Source: an uncultured Bacteroidota bacterium
GTDB lineage: Bacteria; Bacteroidota; Bacteroidia; Bacteroidales; 4484-276
Reading direction: 5' to 3'
DNA length: 64,000 nt
Assembly (NCBI GenBank): GCA_903944895.1
Contig: CAJATL010000374.1
Coordinates: 1 to 64,000 of the forward strand
Numbering within the stretch: the first letter of the stretch is position 1; each line of letters opens with the position of its first letter. Positions 50,741 through 59,454 of the stretch are shown here, piece after piece. The translations under genes and the position numbers were made by a program. The notes beneath the pieces were generated by a model, which was not told the DNA's origin, did no database searches, and worked only from the letters and a program-made list of their open reading frames with translations.

Positions 50741-53700
50741 TTATCGAATCAACAATTTTTGTGTTGCGGAGGTTCCATCTGCCGTAATTTTTAGAAGATA
50801 AGTGCCTTTTGAAATTCTGTTAATATCCAGTTTCCGGTTTCCGGTTACGTTGTGAAGAGTCAGCGTATTAATCTTTCTTCCAGTCAAATCTGCAAATTCA
50901 ATTTCAACCTGCCGGTAAGTATCTTTAAAGTCGAGAAAAACAACGTCTTCTGCCGGATTGGGATAAACAAGTACAAAGTCATCATCAGGAAGTTTTTCTT
51001 GTACAGCCGAGTACTGGATAGAATCACCAATGTGAATCAACAATCCGGCTCTTGAGGAAGATGTATAAACGTCCTCCTCTTCAACATAAATCCGGTTAAT
51101 GAAGTTCCCTCCAATAAAAATATTGTCAGGTTCAAAAACGGCTATTCCATAAAGATGATTTCCTAATGAGTTACTCCCAAAAGTTTTAACCCAGTTTATT
51201 TCACCGTTGTTATCATACCTTGCCACATACATATCTCCCGGGCCTGAAGGGATGTATTGCCAGTTATCGAAATTTACGGTATCGCGGATTTCGCTCATGC
51301 AGTAGAAGTTTCCCTCATCATCAATATCAGCCTCACAATAATTACTTCCCCACCGGTGTATCTGAATCGAGTTTGCCCAGAGTACATTTCCATCAGCATC
51401 AATTTTTGCATTGTAATTACTGTAACGGTTATAGGGAGTCCGCAGCATGATGTCGTCAAACATGGCCGAATCCCCGTGAGTTCCGGTAAGGTACAAATTT
51501 CCATCATCATCTGTAACCGAAGCAGTGGCCCAGGAATAAAAACCCCCGTAATTAGTGGGACTATAGCCGAATGACTTTGCCCAGAGATAATTACCTCCGT
51601 CGTCATATTTTGCCACTACACTGCGGCCATCATTGGGCGTAAAGACCATGCTATTATTGCCATTGTTAAAAAATATGGTATCCCCTGCTGGTTCCACCGT
51701 CAAAAAATATCCACCTGATTCAATCGTGGCTATTCCCAATGAATAGAAAAACACATCAGTTTCTAATTGTCTGGCAAAAATTAAATTACCACTTATATCG
51801 TATTTCAGCACCAGCGCATCCCCGGAATTTCTTGCAGTAAAAGGCATTCCTTCGATATCGATGGTTCCTGCAAAACCCAGGATAAAGTAAGTATTGCCAG
51901 CAATGTCGTTATCCACCGACTGAATATTTACCTGCCAGGGAATATCCTTTGCCCATTGAAAATCTCCTGTTGTTAGATAGCAAGCCAGAAACCCACCTCC
52001 TCCCGGAGTAATAAATTCCAGGTCATCTATTCTTAGAGTATCTTTATAATTACCATGCAGTAATAGTCTTCCACCATCCTCATCAAGATGAAGCGTGGTT
52101 TCGGTATATTCCGACCATGAAATCCCCCCTTCCATTGTCGCACGCCATAAAATATCGCCATTTGGAGTTTGTCTGGCAAGAACCATACTTTCTTTTTCTG
52201 TGTTCAGAATGATACCAAAAAAATCTGCATAACCAAGGATATTGTTTAATGAAAATACGGTACCGTCAGCATCAACTTCCAATCCTGTAAGTTGAGCCGT
52301 TCCTGAATTTCCATTACTGATATTCATATTAAGAAGCGCACCAGCATAATCATATCCGGCAATAAAAGCATCCAGGGTTGTAGTACCAGTCTGGATAATT
52401 TTACTTCCGGGCAGCACAGCCAGTCCCGAAGTCTGGTGAGTTACCGTAAAAGCACTCTGGGCACTGCCGGAACTGTTGTAAATAGCCACATAATTACCGG
52501 CACCTCCGGTTGTTGTCAGCACAATATTGTCGAACGTAGCCATTGCGCCCATTCCACCTGAAATGCAGGGCTGATCGTTTGGCAGCAGTGTGAAACCAAA
52601 CAGGGAATTATAAGTGTCCGCTGTGGTGTTTGCCCAGATTACATCTCCCGAACTGTTGAGTCTGACTATGAAAGCATCTCTTAAACCTGAACTTAGCAAT
52701 ATCGAACCAAATTCAACATTGTTCCTGTAATATCCGGCCATGAATATATCTCCTCCTTCACCGATTGCCAGTTGAGGCTCAAAGCTATCACCCCAGTAAA
52801 CCTGCTGATGCTCACCCATTACAGCCCATTCATATTGCCCAAAAAGGTTTGCTTTTGCAACAAAAGCATCGTTATAACCGACAGGGTCCAAAAAAATATC
52901 ACCGAGCCAGCTCTCATAATAAGCTGTTCCTGCAACATAAAGCTGATTGCCCGATACAGCCAGGTCACTAAATCCAATTTCGTGTAACTGCCACCATAAT
53001 ACATTTCCACTTTGATCAATTTTGCCTAAAAATGACGGGTGATAATACCCTGTGATTCCATTGGTTGTTCCGGTAAGATAAATACCCTGATCAGCGTCCT
53101 GCGCAATAGCAAGGCCACGATTCAGATCATCACCGCTCCCGAAATTCTTTAAAAACGCTACTTGTCCGTCAAATGAAACTTTCAGCACAAAGGCATCCGA
53201 CAATCCGGCTAAATTTACAACCGACCCATCGAAATTAAAGGCTTCTCCATCAAAATAGCCGGTCATTAAAACCTGATTTTCGGTTTTAAGAATGTCGTAC
53301 ATAACACATGATTTCTGTGCTCCACTGTTTCCTTGTTTTATCCAGAGCAGGTTTCCTGAGTTGTCAAATTTTGCCAGAAACACATCCCGCATTCCCACAC
53401 TCGTCATTGTTGTTCCGGCAAACTCCATGGTACCCGAAAAATCGCCGATTAAATAAGTATTTCCATCAGCATCAGTCACCGCTTTCCTGGCAACGTCCTG
53501 CCCGGAACCATCAAATTTTTTAGCCCATTCACATGCAGGAGCATCTCCGAAATCCTGTCGAAGACCTCCGGCATTCTTGAAATGTAAGTTTTGTTGAAGA
53601 TTCTCCTCTCCTGGAGAAAACACTGTGGTTTTTAAATTCCAGAATGCTTTTGCCTGATTTTGTTCGAAAACTGTTGTTTGTGCAATGCCGGTCAAACTTA

Positions 53701-53752
53701 TTAGCAAAACTGCAATTACAAAGAGTGTGATAAATTTTTTCATTTTTTTCAT
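50741..53752 (-). CDS. Large secreted SBBP-like beta-propeller protein with T9SS sorting domain
   Basis: A 1003-aa protein starting at the ATG at 53752 (MKKMKKFITLFVIAVLLIS). A TTG at 53770 and an ATG at 53743 are alternatives. After the signal peptide (to about LTGIAQ) come about 15 repeats of 45-55 residues of the type DADGNTYLIGDFSGTMEF..DVFLAKFDNSGNLLWIKQ, as in SBBP beta-propellers. A type-A T9SS domain closes the protein (VYPNPAEDVVFLDF.. ISKGTYLLKITADG). Likely a surface protein; no catalytic motif seen. Confidence 0.85.
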   Translation of the reverse strand: MKKMKKFITLFVIAVLLISLTGIAQTTVFEQNQAKAFWNLKTTVFSPGEENLQQNLHFKNAGGLRQDFGDAPACEWAKKFDGSGQDVARKAVTDADGNTYLIGDFSGTMEFAGTTMTSVGMRDVFLAKFDNSGNLLWIKQGNSGAQKSCVMYDILKTENQVLMTGYFDGEAFNFDGSVVNLAGLSDAFVLKVSFDGQVAFLKNFGSGDDLNRGLAIAQDADQGIYLTGTTNGITGYYHPSFLGKIDQSGNVLWWQLHEIGFSDLAVSGNQLYVAGTAYYESWLGDIFLDPVGYNDAFVAKANLFGQYEWAVMGEHQQVYWGDSFEPQLAIGEGGDIFMAGYYRNNVEFGSILLSSGLRDAFIVRLNSSGDVIWANTTADTYNSLFGFTLLPNDQPCISGGMGAMATFDNIVLTTTGGAGNYVAIYNSSGSAQSAFTVTHQTSGLAVLPGSKIIQTGTTTLDAFIAGYDYAGALLNMNISNGNSGTAQLTGLEVDADGTVFSLNNILGYADFFGIILNTEKESMVLARQTPNGDILWRATMEGGISWSEYTETTLHLDEDGGRLLLHGNYKDTLRIDDLEFITPGGGGFLACYLTTGDFQWAKDIPWQVNIQSVDNDIAGNTYFILGFAGTIDIEGMPFTARNSGDALVLKYDISGNLIFARQLETDVFFYSLGIATIESGGYFLTVEPAGDTIFFNNGNNSMVFTPNDGRSVVAKYDDGGNYLWAKSFGYSPTNYGGFYSWATASVTDDDGNLYLTGTHGDSAMFDDIMLRTPYNRYSNYNAKIDADGNVLWANSIQIHRWGSNYCEADIDDEGNFYCMSEIRDTVNFDNWQYIPSGPGDMYVARYDNNGEINWVKTFGSNSLGNHLYGIAVFEPDNIFIGGNFINRIYVEEEDVYTSSSRAGLLIHIGDSIQYSAVQEKLPDDDFVLVYPNPAEDVVFLDFKDTYRQVEIEFADLTGRKINTLTLHNVTGNRKLDINRISKGTYLLKITADGTSATQKLLIR

Positions 53753-54076
53753 TTTTTTTGTCGAACGCAATTATAAGTAAAAAATCCTTCTTACTTCTAC
53801 TTTACTAAAATAAACCAGGCAAATATTTTGAACCTCAATAGACATCCCCCGCTTGCTATCGGGGCTATCGGGAGGGCACACAGAACCAGAAGAAAAAGTG
53901 CCTGCCAGTATTTTTACAACTCAATAGCTAAATATCTGCCGGTTTTTTTAAAATTTGAAACACAACAAATATATTGAAAACATTATTTCTATTGTGAACT
54001 ATGTGCCTATTGTGGTTTCATTTTTAATATGGAAAAATAGAATTATTTAATTTCAACATTCAAAAGAATCCACCCA
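53753..54076. other. Intergenic region
   Basis: AT-rich. GCTTGCTATCGGGGCTATCGGG at about 53850 echoes the palindrome at 18078 but is imperfect. No gene and no promoter matching TAnnTTTG were seen. Confidence 0.4.
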
Positions 54077-54433
54077 TCATTCTTTCAAAAATGGCTTCAT
54101 GAAATAAAACATTTGCATCGGAACTGCAATGGTTGCGAGATACGTTTCTCCGACATTAAAGCTCACGGCAGATTCCCAATAAATTTTTGTAAAACCAGCA
54201 TGGTTAAGGTCTTTCCATGGAATTAATAATTTTCGTGACTTCCATAACGGCACATTAATGTGAAGAAATAATCCTGCCTCAGAAGTTTGAAAGGAAACAC
54301 ATTTCCTGTATTTTACCATGCCAATCTGAATGGTTTGCCCGGTCAGGCTCAGATTAGCGGGATTGAGATCTGTTTTGTAACGATCGGCCAATTTTGAAAG
54401 TCCGCTGATGTTTGAAAGAATTTTAAAAATCAT
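54077..54433 (-). CDS. Hypothetical protein
   Basis: A 118-aa protein from the ATG at 54433 (MIFKILSNISGLSKLADRYKT), preferred over a longer 159-aa form whose first 41 residues look random. There is no signal peptide. A moderately hydrophobic C-terminus (SFNVGETYLATIAVPMQMFYFMKPFL) might contact the membrane. It has beta-rich composition with IPWKDLNHAGFT. No domain recognised. It lies downstream of the LytTR regulator gene by 164 bp on the same strand. Confidence 0.45.
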   Translation of the reverse strand: MIFKILSNISGLSKLADRYKTDLNPANLSLTGQTIQIGMVKYRKCVSFQTSEAGLFLHINVPLWKSRKLLIPWKDLNHAGFTKIYWESAVSFNVGETYLATIAVPMQMFYFMKPFLKE

Positions 54434-54597
54434 AGCAGTTTCGATTATATCAAGGGTTAAAAATAGCGTTTTTCCAAATACCATTACTTCAAGCACGGAA
54501 ATCACTTTGCCCAGATGCATTTCACAAAACCGCACGGCACTGCTGTTATGTAACAAGTTTGTGGTGAGATAAAAAAAGGTGAAGGAGACGCGGATTT

Positions 54598-55314
54598 TTA
54601 AATGATGAATTTTTTATCCACCCAATTCTGGAATTTGCTTTTGTACTGGTCACTTACCGGGATGTAAACGTCATCTCCAAACACAATCCTGCTGCGCTCG
54701 ATGATTGAAATTTTGGTAAGATTTACGATGAACGAACGGTGAACGCGCATGAACTTTTCAGTCGGCAACTGCTCTTCCAACGATTTCATGCTCAGCAGTG
54801 ACATCACGGGGCTGGCGCTGATCAGGTGAATTTTAACATATTCACTCATCGCTTCGATATATCGGATGTCGTTAAAATTGATGCGAACAATCCGATATTC
54901 TGATTTAATAAATAAAAACTGGTCGTCGTATTTTACCTGAAGATGGACCATCTGGCGGGTTTCAAACCACGATTTGGCCTTATTTGCAGCTTTGAGGAAG
55001 TCGGAATAACCGATCGGTTTTACCAAATAATCGACGGCATCAACCCTAAAACCTTCCACAGCAAAATCACTATAGGCCGTTGTAAACACAACTTTTGGAG
55101 GATGCTCCAGCGACTTCACAAAATCCATCCCGCTAAGGTCGGGCATACTGATATCTAAAAACATCAGGTCAACCTGGTTTTCCTGCACAAAAGGTATTGC
55201 CTGTATTGCGCTTTCAAACTGCCCCAAGAGTTCCAGGAAAGGCGTTTTATGAATATATCCGGCCATTTGCTTCAATGCCAGCGGTTCATCGTCGATTGCT
55301 ATACATTTAATCAT
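54598..55314 (-). CDS. LytTR-family response regulator
   Basis: A 238-aa regulator: receiver domain with IDDEPLA (acidic pocket at D8-E10), phospho-acceptor D54 in LMFLDISMPDLSG, and K99 in DYLVKPIGYSDF; LytTR DNA-binding domain from about 140 (LFIKSEYRIVRINFNDIRYIEAMSEYVKIHL, FMRVHRSFIVNLTKI). It overlaps its sensor kinase by 4 bp, which makes them a two-component pair. Targets unknown; relatives control surface or secreted protein genes in Bacteroidota. Confidence 0.93.
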   Translation of the reverse strand: MIKCIAIDDEPLALKQMAGYIHKTPFLELLGQFESAIQAIPFVQENQVDLMFLDISMPDLSGMDFVKSLEHPPKVVFTTAYSDFAVEGFRVDAVDYLVKPIGYSDFLKAANKAKSWFETRQMVHLQVKYDDQFLFIKSEYRIVRINFNDIRYIEAMSEYVKIHLISASPVMSLLSMKSLEEQLPTEKFMRVHRSFIVNLTKISIIERSRIVFGDDVYIPVSDQYKSKFQNWVDKKFII

Positions 55315-56417
55315 AATGGGATGATCAATTTTACTGCAAAAATTTCTTCATTCTGGTTGATTTCAAAATCGTACTTGTCGTGATAAATCAGTTCGAGCCG
55401 TTTTCGGGTATTTTCAAGTCCGATGCTTTCGCTGGCATGCTTTCCGCTGAAATGTGGGTTACTGTTCCGGATTTCGAACAGCAGCCTGTTGCCGGAAAAT
55501 GACAACCGGATATGAATAAATGAGTTGCTGTTGTAGCTTATCCCGTGTTTAAAAGCGTTTTCGATTAATGAAGTATAAAGCAGCGGCGGAATTTGCCTGT
55601 CGGGCAGATCGTCAGCAATATCGAGGGTAATTTTTACCTTTTCAGGAAACCGCAGCATCATCAGATTGATATAGCTTTTGATAAATTCGACCTCCTTTTT
55701 GAGGGGTGTAAAATCAGTGTCAGCATCATACAACAAATGCCGCATGAGTTTGGATAATTTGATGATGGCCGTTTTGGCTTCTTCGGCATTAATGTCGATG
55801 AGCGCGTGGATATTGTTGAGCGTATTCATAAAAAAATGCGGACTTACCTGGTTACGGAGGAAAGCAAGCTGGTTTTGAATATTCTCCTTCTGGAGGATGG
55901 TTTTTTCCTGTTCCAGCTTCGTCCAGCGGACGATCAGTCGCAGACCGGTATCGAACCCAATAACCAACACCGAAAGGATTATCGTATTTACGAGTGGTGG
56001 GAACGGGATAGGACTGCCTCTTTGCTGTTGTCGGTCAGGTGGCCCCGGCCGAGGATTGTGGTTGGGCTGCACTGCTTGTGGTGGCGGATAAATCCCGGGA
56101 TACGGAAGTGAATTGGTTTCCATCCTGTTTCGCTCGAGATAAAATGTCGAAAATGAAAACATCATCAACAAAATAATTACCGACAACAAGTAAAACAGCT
56201 TGTTGTTTTTAAAAAGCAGGAACGGGATCAATAAAAAATGGTTGATCAGAAATACTAAGAAAAATGGCAAAACACCCATCCAGGCAATGAAAACACTTTC
56301 CCAAACAACCTTGTCGTCGCGCTGAAAAATCAGAAACGGCACCATCAAAATTGCCACCCAAATGGTAATCAGGATGAGTGATTCGGCATATTTCAAAGCA
56401 CCGGCCCTGGTTTTCAT
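55311..56417 (-). CDS. LytS/YehU-type sensor histidine kinase
   Basis: A 368-aa membrane kinase with four predicted helices (about 15-31, 44-66, 73-94 and 145-162), an extracytoplasmic or loop region rich in Pro (about 103-140), a coiled segment and the kinase core. H194 in QVSPHFFMNTLNN is the phosphorylation site; the ATP-binding N box reads SLIENAFKHGI and the G box GLENTRKRL. It starts 17 bp behind the CotH gene's stop and overlaps the regulator gene by 4 bp, so all three genes may form one transcript. Confidence 0.92.
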   Translation of the reverse strand: MKTRAGALKYAESLILITIWVAILMVPFLIFQRDDKVVWESVFIAWMGVLPFFLVFLINHFLLIPFLLFKNNKLFYLLSVIILLMMFSFSTFYLERNRMETNSLPYPGIYPPPQAVQPNHNPRPGPPDRQQQRGSPIPFPPLVNTIILSVLVIGFDTGLRLIVRWTKLEQEKTILQKENIQNQLAFLRNQVSPHFFMNTLNNIHALIDINAEEAKTAIIKLSKLMRHLLYDADTDFTPLKKEVEFIKSYINLMMLRFPEKVKITLDIADDLPDRQIPPLLYTSLIENAFKHGISYNSNSFIHIRLSFSGNRLLFEIRNSNPHFSGKHASESIGLENTRKRLELIYHDKYDFEINQNEEIFAVKLIIPL

Positions 56418-56433
56418 TTTCGTTATCGCTGAT

Positions 56434-58719
56434 TTAATATTTAACTACTTTCACCATCATTTGACTGTTTTGGCTTCCCTCGGTCATTAACCGGCACACC
56501 CACAAACCCTTCGAAAGCCCGGTGGTTTCGATTTTTATCCGGTGAGTTCCCTGATCAAATTCCTGGCTATCCATGATACTTTTCGATTGCCCCAAAAAGT
56601 TCATCATCGCTAAGCAGACATTTGCCCGATTATTGAGTGTAAACACCAGCGTAAGATCTCCGTTAAATGGGTTTGGAAAAGCTTCCAACGCAGGTTGATC
56701 CACAAGTACTTCATCCTGAAGGTAAGTTATTCCGGAGGCGTTTATGGCACCACAAGTCGGCGTCATAAAAATATAACTGCCGGTTCCGTTCGGAAATCTT
56801 CCAAAAGTAATATCGGTTTGCTGCAGCTCAAAAGTTATTTCATCCACAACGTCGAGTTGGGGGTTAGATAAGATAATGCTTTCGCCGGATTTGGAGATTT
56901 TAAAACTGGCATGCAAACCTTCCTGTTCTTCGTCTTCATCAGCCCAGACAACCAGGAAGCCACCCGCAGCGATGGTGGTATCAGGAAATGTCCACTGGTC
57001 AGGTTCGGCGGCATCATCCGTTAAAAAGTAACCTCCAAGATTTATAGCTTCCTGGCTGTTATTGTAAAACTCAATCCAATCCTCATATTCCCCATCCTGA
57101 TCGGTCACCGTGGTTTCGTTGTCGGCCATGAACTCGTTTATAGCAATGCCATCAGTTACAACACTTAGGGTGTAAAACTCATTTTCGGCATGTGCTGGCG
57201 AAAAAGTGGCTGCAGTAGCATTTTCGGCATAAACGTAATATTTTAGATCAGCATTTCCGGCCACCAGCGAAACTCCATAAACGCCATCACCAGCAGCACC
57301 ATCGTTGTGGGTGCCATCGTCGAACATTGGGGTTTTTGTGAAAACGGAAGTATTGCCAGCCCGATAATCCAGAAAAACCTGCGATGCGTTGCTCACGCCG
57401 ACGGTAAACCAGATTTCGGTACCCGGTGTTACGGTTTCAGGCGAAACAGCAATATTCAAAATTTCCGGTGCCTGTGCCTGAAATTCGGATAGACCGGTCA
57501 GATAATTAACCCTTTCTTCCATCAGTTGCGTTATCCCAACAATCGCATTTGGGCCACCGCCGACGCTGGTATTAATATTATTGATAAAATTGGTGTAGGT
57601 ATAAAATTTATTGGGGTCGGCCTGCACGGCGGCATCAATAATATCCTGAAGCTCCAGCGCTCTTGTTTCGTACCAGCCATTTGCAATAACTTCAGCCAAT
57701 AAGGTTTTGAAATGTGACACATACATCTTCCGGTAGGTGGCATTGCTAAGAATTTTGTTGATGATGGGATATTCGCTGCTGGTGAGATTTACAAAAGGAT
57801 CGAGGTGCTGAAGCTGGGTTATGCTTTGAATCCCGCCATTTTGCAGCATCGTAAAAACCCCGAAACATTCGTTCAAATCCCAGGGAATGGGGTTAAATCT
57901 TGCAGCATTATCTTTAAAAAGATAAAAATTCTGTGGATTGTTGATGGGGCCGTCAAGATTGACCAGCAGATTGGAAAAAGCCAGGAACCATAAATGCCGG
58001 TCGATGTTCAGCACCTGATCAGCGTAAGCATTGTGGTTGTTGATGGTATCAAGAAAGTTGACCAACTCTCTCCAGCCAAAATCCGATTCCATGACATACA
58101 AATCAGAATAATCCGTCGAATCGCTGCCGAAATATTCCCAAACCCCGCCCATCTGGCCGGGTGGAAGGTTTTCACCAAGTTCGCCCTTGGCCCTTACGTA
58201 TTCATCGCCACCAAAATGGGTGCGCATAAATAATTTGTCCACATCCTGAACGCTGGTATAAAGCCCGATGAGCGTTCCGTTGATGTAAACATTTGCGTAA
58301 TTTGCCTGGCTTGCCGGGAAATATTTACGGGCAATTTCGTAACCCAGGATTTCTCTTACAAAACTGGGATCCTTAAAAACATTCGAAAGCTTTATCGTAC
58401 CATAACCTTCAATTTCCTGATCGCTGATGATGTAATCCAGCTTTATGTTTAAAGGATTTTTAACCCGGTTTGGGCTGTACGAGCTGTTTCCCTTGTAACG
58501 CACACCCACCGAATCGTATAAAACGCCGTTGATGGTTACCGAACCCATCAACCGCTCTTCGAGTCCATTGGCTACCAACTGATCGAGCAGATAATCCCAA
58601 TTACTTTGCGTAAACTGTATTTCGATGGTGTTGATGGTGCTGATATCGTAAAAACCCTGGCTGAAACTGTTGGATATCAGCGCAAACATTATTATCAAAC
58701 TCAATAGTATTTTCTTCAT
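56434..58719 (-). CDS. CotH kinase-fold protein with lamin-tail domain and T9SS sorting domain
   Basis: A 761-aa exported protein (signal MKKILLSLIIMFALISNSFSQ). Residues about 28-405 are a CotH domain (VRYKGNSSYSP, KNPLNIKLDYI, PASQANYANVYINGTLIGLYTSVQDVDKLF, NPQNFYLFKDNAARFNPIPWDLNECFG), a kinase-like fold acting on secreted proteins in other bacteria. Then an Ig-like segment (about 405-490), a lamin-tail domain (about 505-615: INEFMADNETTVTDQDGEYEDWIEFYN) and a T9SS type-A C-terminus (AFPNPFNGDLTLVF.. GLSKGLWVCRL). -7 box at 58743. Followed at 16 bp by the two-component genes. Confidence 0.88.
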   Translation of the reverse strand: MKKILLSLIIMFALISNSFSQGFYDISTINTIEIQFTQSNWDYLLDQLVANGLEERLMGSVTINGVLYDSVGVRYKGNSSYSPNRVKNPLNIKLDYIISDQEIEGYGTIKLSNVFKDPSFVREILGYEIARKYFPASQANYANVYINGTLIGLYTSVQDVDKLFMRTHFGGDEYVRAKGELGENLPPGQMGGVWEYFGSDSTDYSDLYVMESDFGWRELVNFLDTINNHNAYADQVLNIDRHLWFLAFSNLLVNLDGPINNPQNFYLFKDNAARFNPIPWDLNECFGVFTMLQNGGIQSITQLQHLDPFVNLTSSEYPIINKILSNATYRKMYVSHFKTLLAEVIANGWYETRALELQDIIDAAVQADPNKFYTYTNFINNINTSVGGGPNAIVGITQLMEERVNYLTGLSEFQAQAPEILNIAVSPETVTPGTEIWFTVGVSNASQVFLDYRAGNTSVFTKTPMFDDGTHNDGAAGDGVYGVSLVAGNADLKYYVYAENATAATFSPAHAENEFYTLSVVTDGIAINEFMADNETTVTDQDGEYEDWIEFYNNSQEAINLGGYFLTDDAAEPDQWTFPDTTIAAGGFLVVWADEDEEQEGLHASFKISKSGESIILSNPQLDVVDEITFELQQTDITFGRFPNGTGSYIFMTPTCGAINASGITYLQDEVLVDQPALEAFPNPFNGDLTLVFTLNNRANVCLAMMNFLGQSKSIMDSQEFDQGTHRIKIETTGLSKGLWVCRLMTEGSQNSQMMVKVVKY

Positions 58720-58742
58720 TTTCGTATTTGTGTTAATGATTT

Positions 58743-58750
58743 CAAAAATA
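58743..58750 (-). promoter_or_regulatory. -7 promoter element of the CotH gene
   Basis: TATTTTTG on the minus strand, 23 bp upstream of the start; it lies between the truncated DUF1566 gene and CotH. Confidence 0.5.
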
Positions 58751-58761
58751 GTTAATAAACA

Positions 58762-59265
58762 TCAACTTAAATCTGCCGTCAAAAAAGGCATGGAAATAAT
58801 TTGTCTTATAATGATTTTATGGCGTTTTACTGATGATTCAGTTTTTATTAAAACTTCGGGTAAAACTGACTGCCGAATTTCATTGATAGTAGGCAAACGC
58901 CAGTCGGTGGAACCGGCCAGATTAAATGTAGCCGCATCAGCCACAGCTTCAGGAAAGGTCAGTATTTCGTCCAAAAGGTTTTGTTGCCACATCAGACCAG
59001 TTAAGAGATCGGTAACCGTGCCATTATCATTATCCTGGCATTGCGGCTGGTAACCTGCATACTGCGCATTCTGGCCAAAGAATGGCTCACCGGTTACCGG
59101 GGCAGAAATGGCTTGCAACGTATCGTAACAAATTACTTGTTTTGTGTCAACAATCGGGTAAGTGTAATTTGATTGTGAAAATACCTGCCCAATCGTCGGA
59201 AGCATCAAAACCAGCAGCATCATTTTCAGCGGTTCTTTTTTGATCACTTGTTTTGGATTTTGCAT
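58762..59265 (-). pseudogene. Truncated DUF1566 (Lcl-domain) gene
   Basis: 167 residues remain. A signal peptide, the usual N-terminus (YTYPIVDTKQVICYD, FGQNAQYAGYQPQ) and the first half of the Lcl domain (DNDNGTVTDLLTGLMWQQ, GSTDWRLPTINEI) are intact. The family normally continues with further conserved Lcl blocks to 300 residues or more; here the sequence changes abruptly after NEIR into unrelated basic residues and ends. So the 3' half is missing, probably by deletion next to the CotH gene. Confidence 0.65.
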
Positions 59266-59396
59266 CGGATACTATTTTTTTCATTTTCTCGATTTCAGCA
59301 AAAGTATTTCAGGAATCATCCTCAACAAAAAACTTTCAACGAAAGGGGCAATTTTCGATGCAGATCAGTAGATTTCGCCGGTAAATCCGGATACTC

Positions 59397-59427
59397 AAAA
59401 AAAAACCCGGCCATTTTGGCCAGGTTC
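59397..59427 (-). terminator. Terminator of the LruC gene
   Basis: On the minus strand AACCTGGCC-AAAA-TGGCCGGGTT is followed by a run of T, 27 bp after the LruC stop. Confidence 0.75.
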
Positions 59428-59454
59428 TTCATCTAAATTTTAACACAAAACCGA

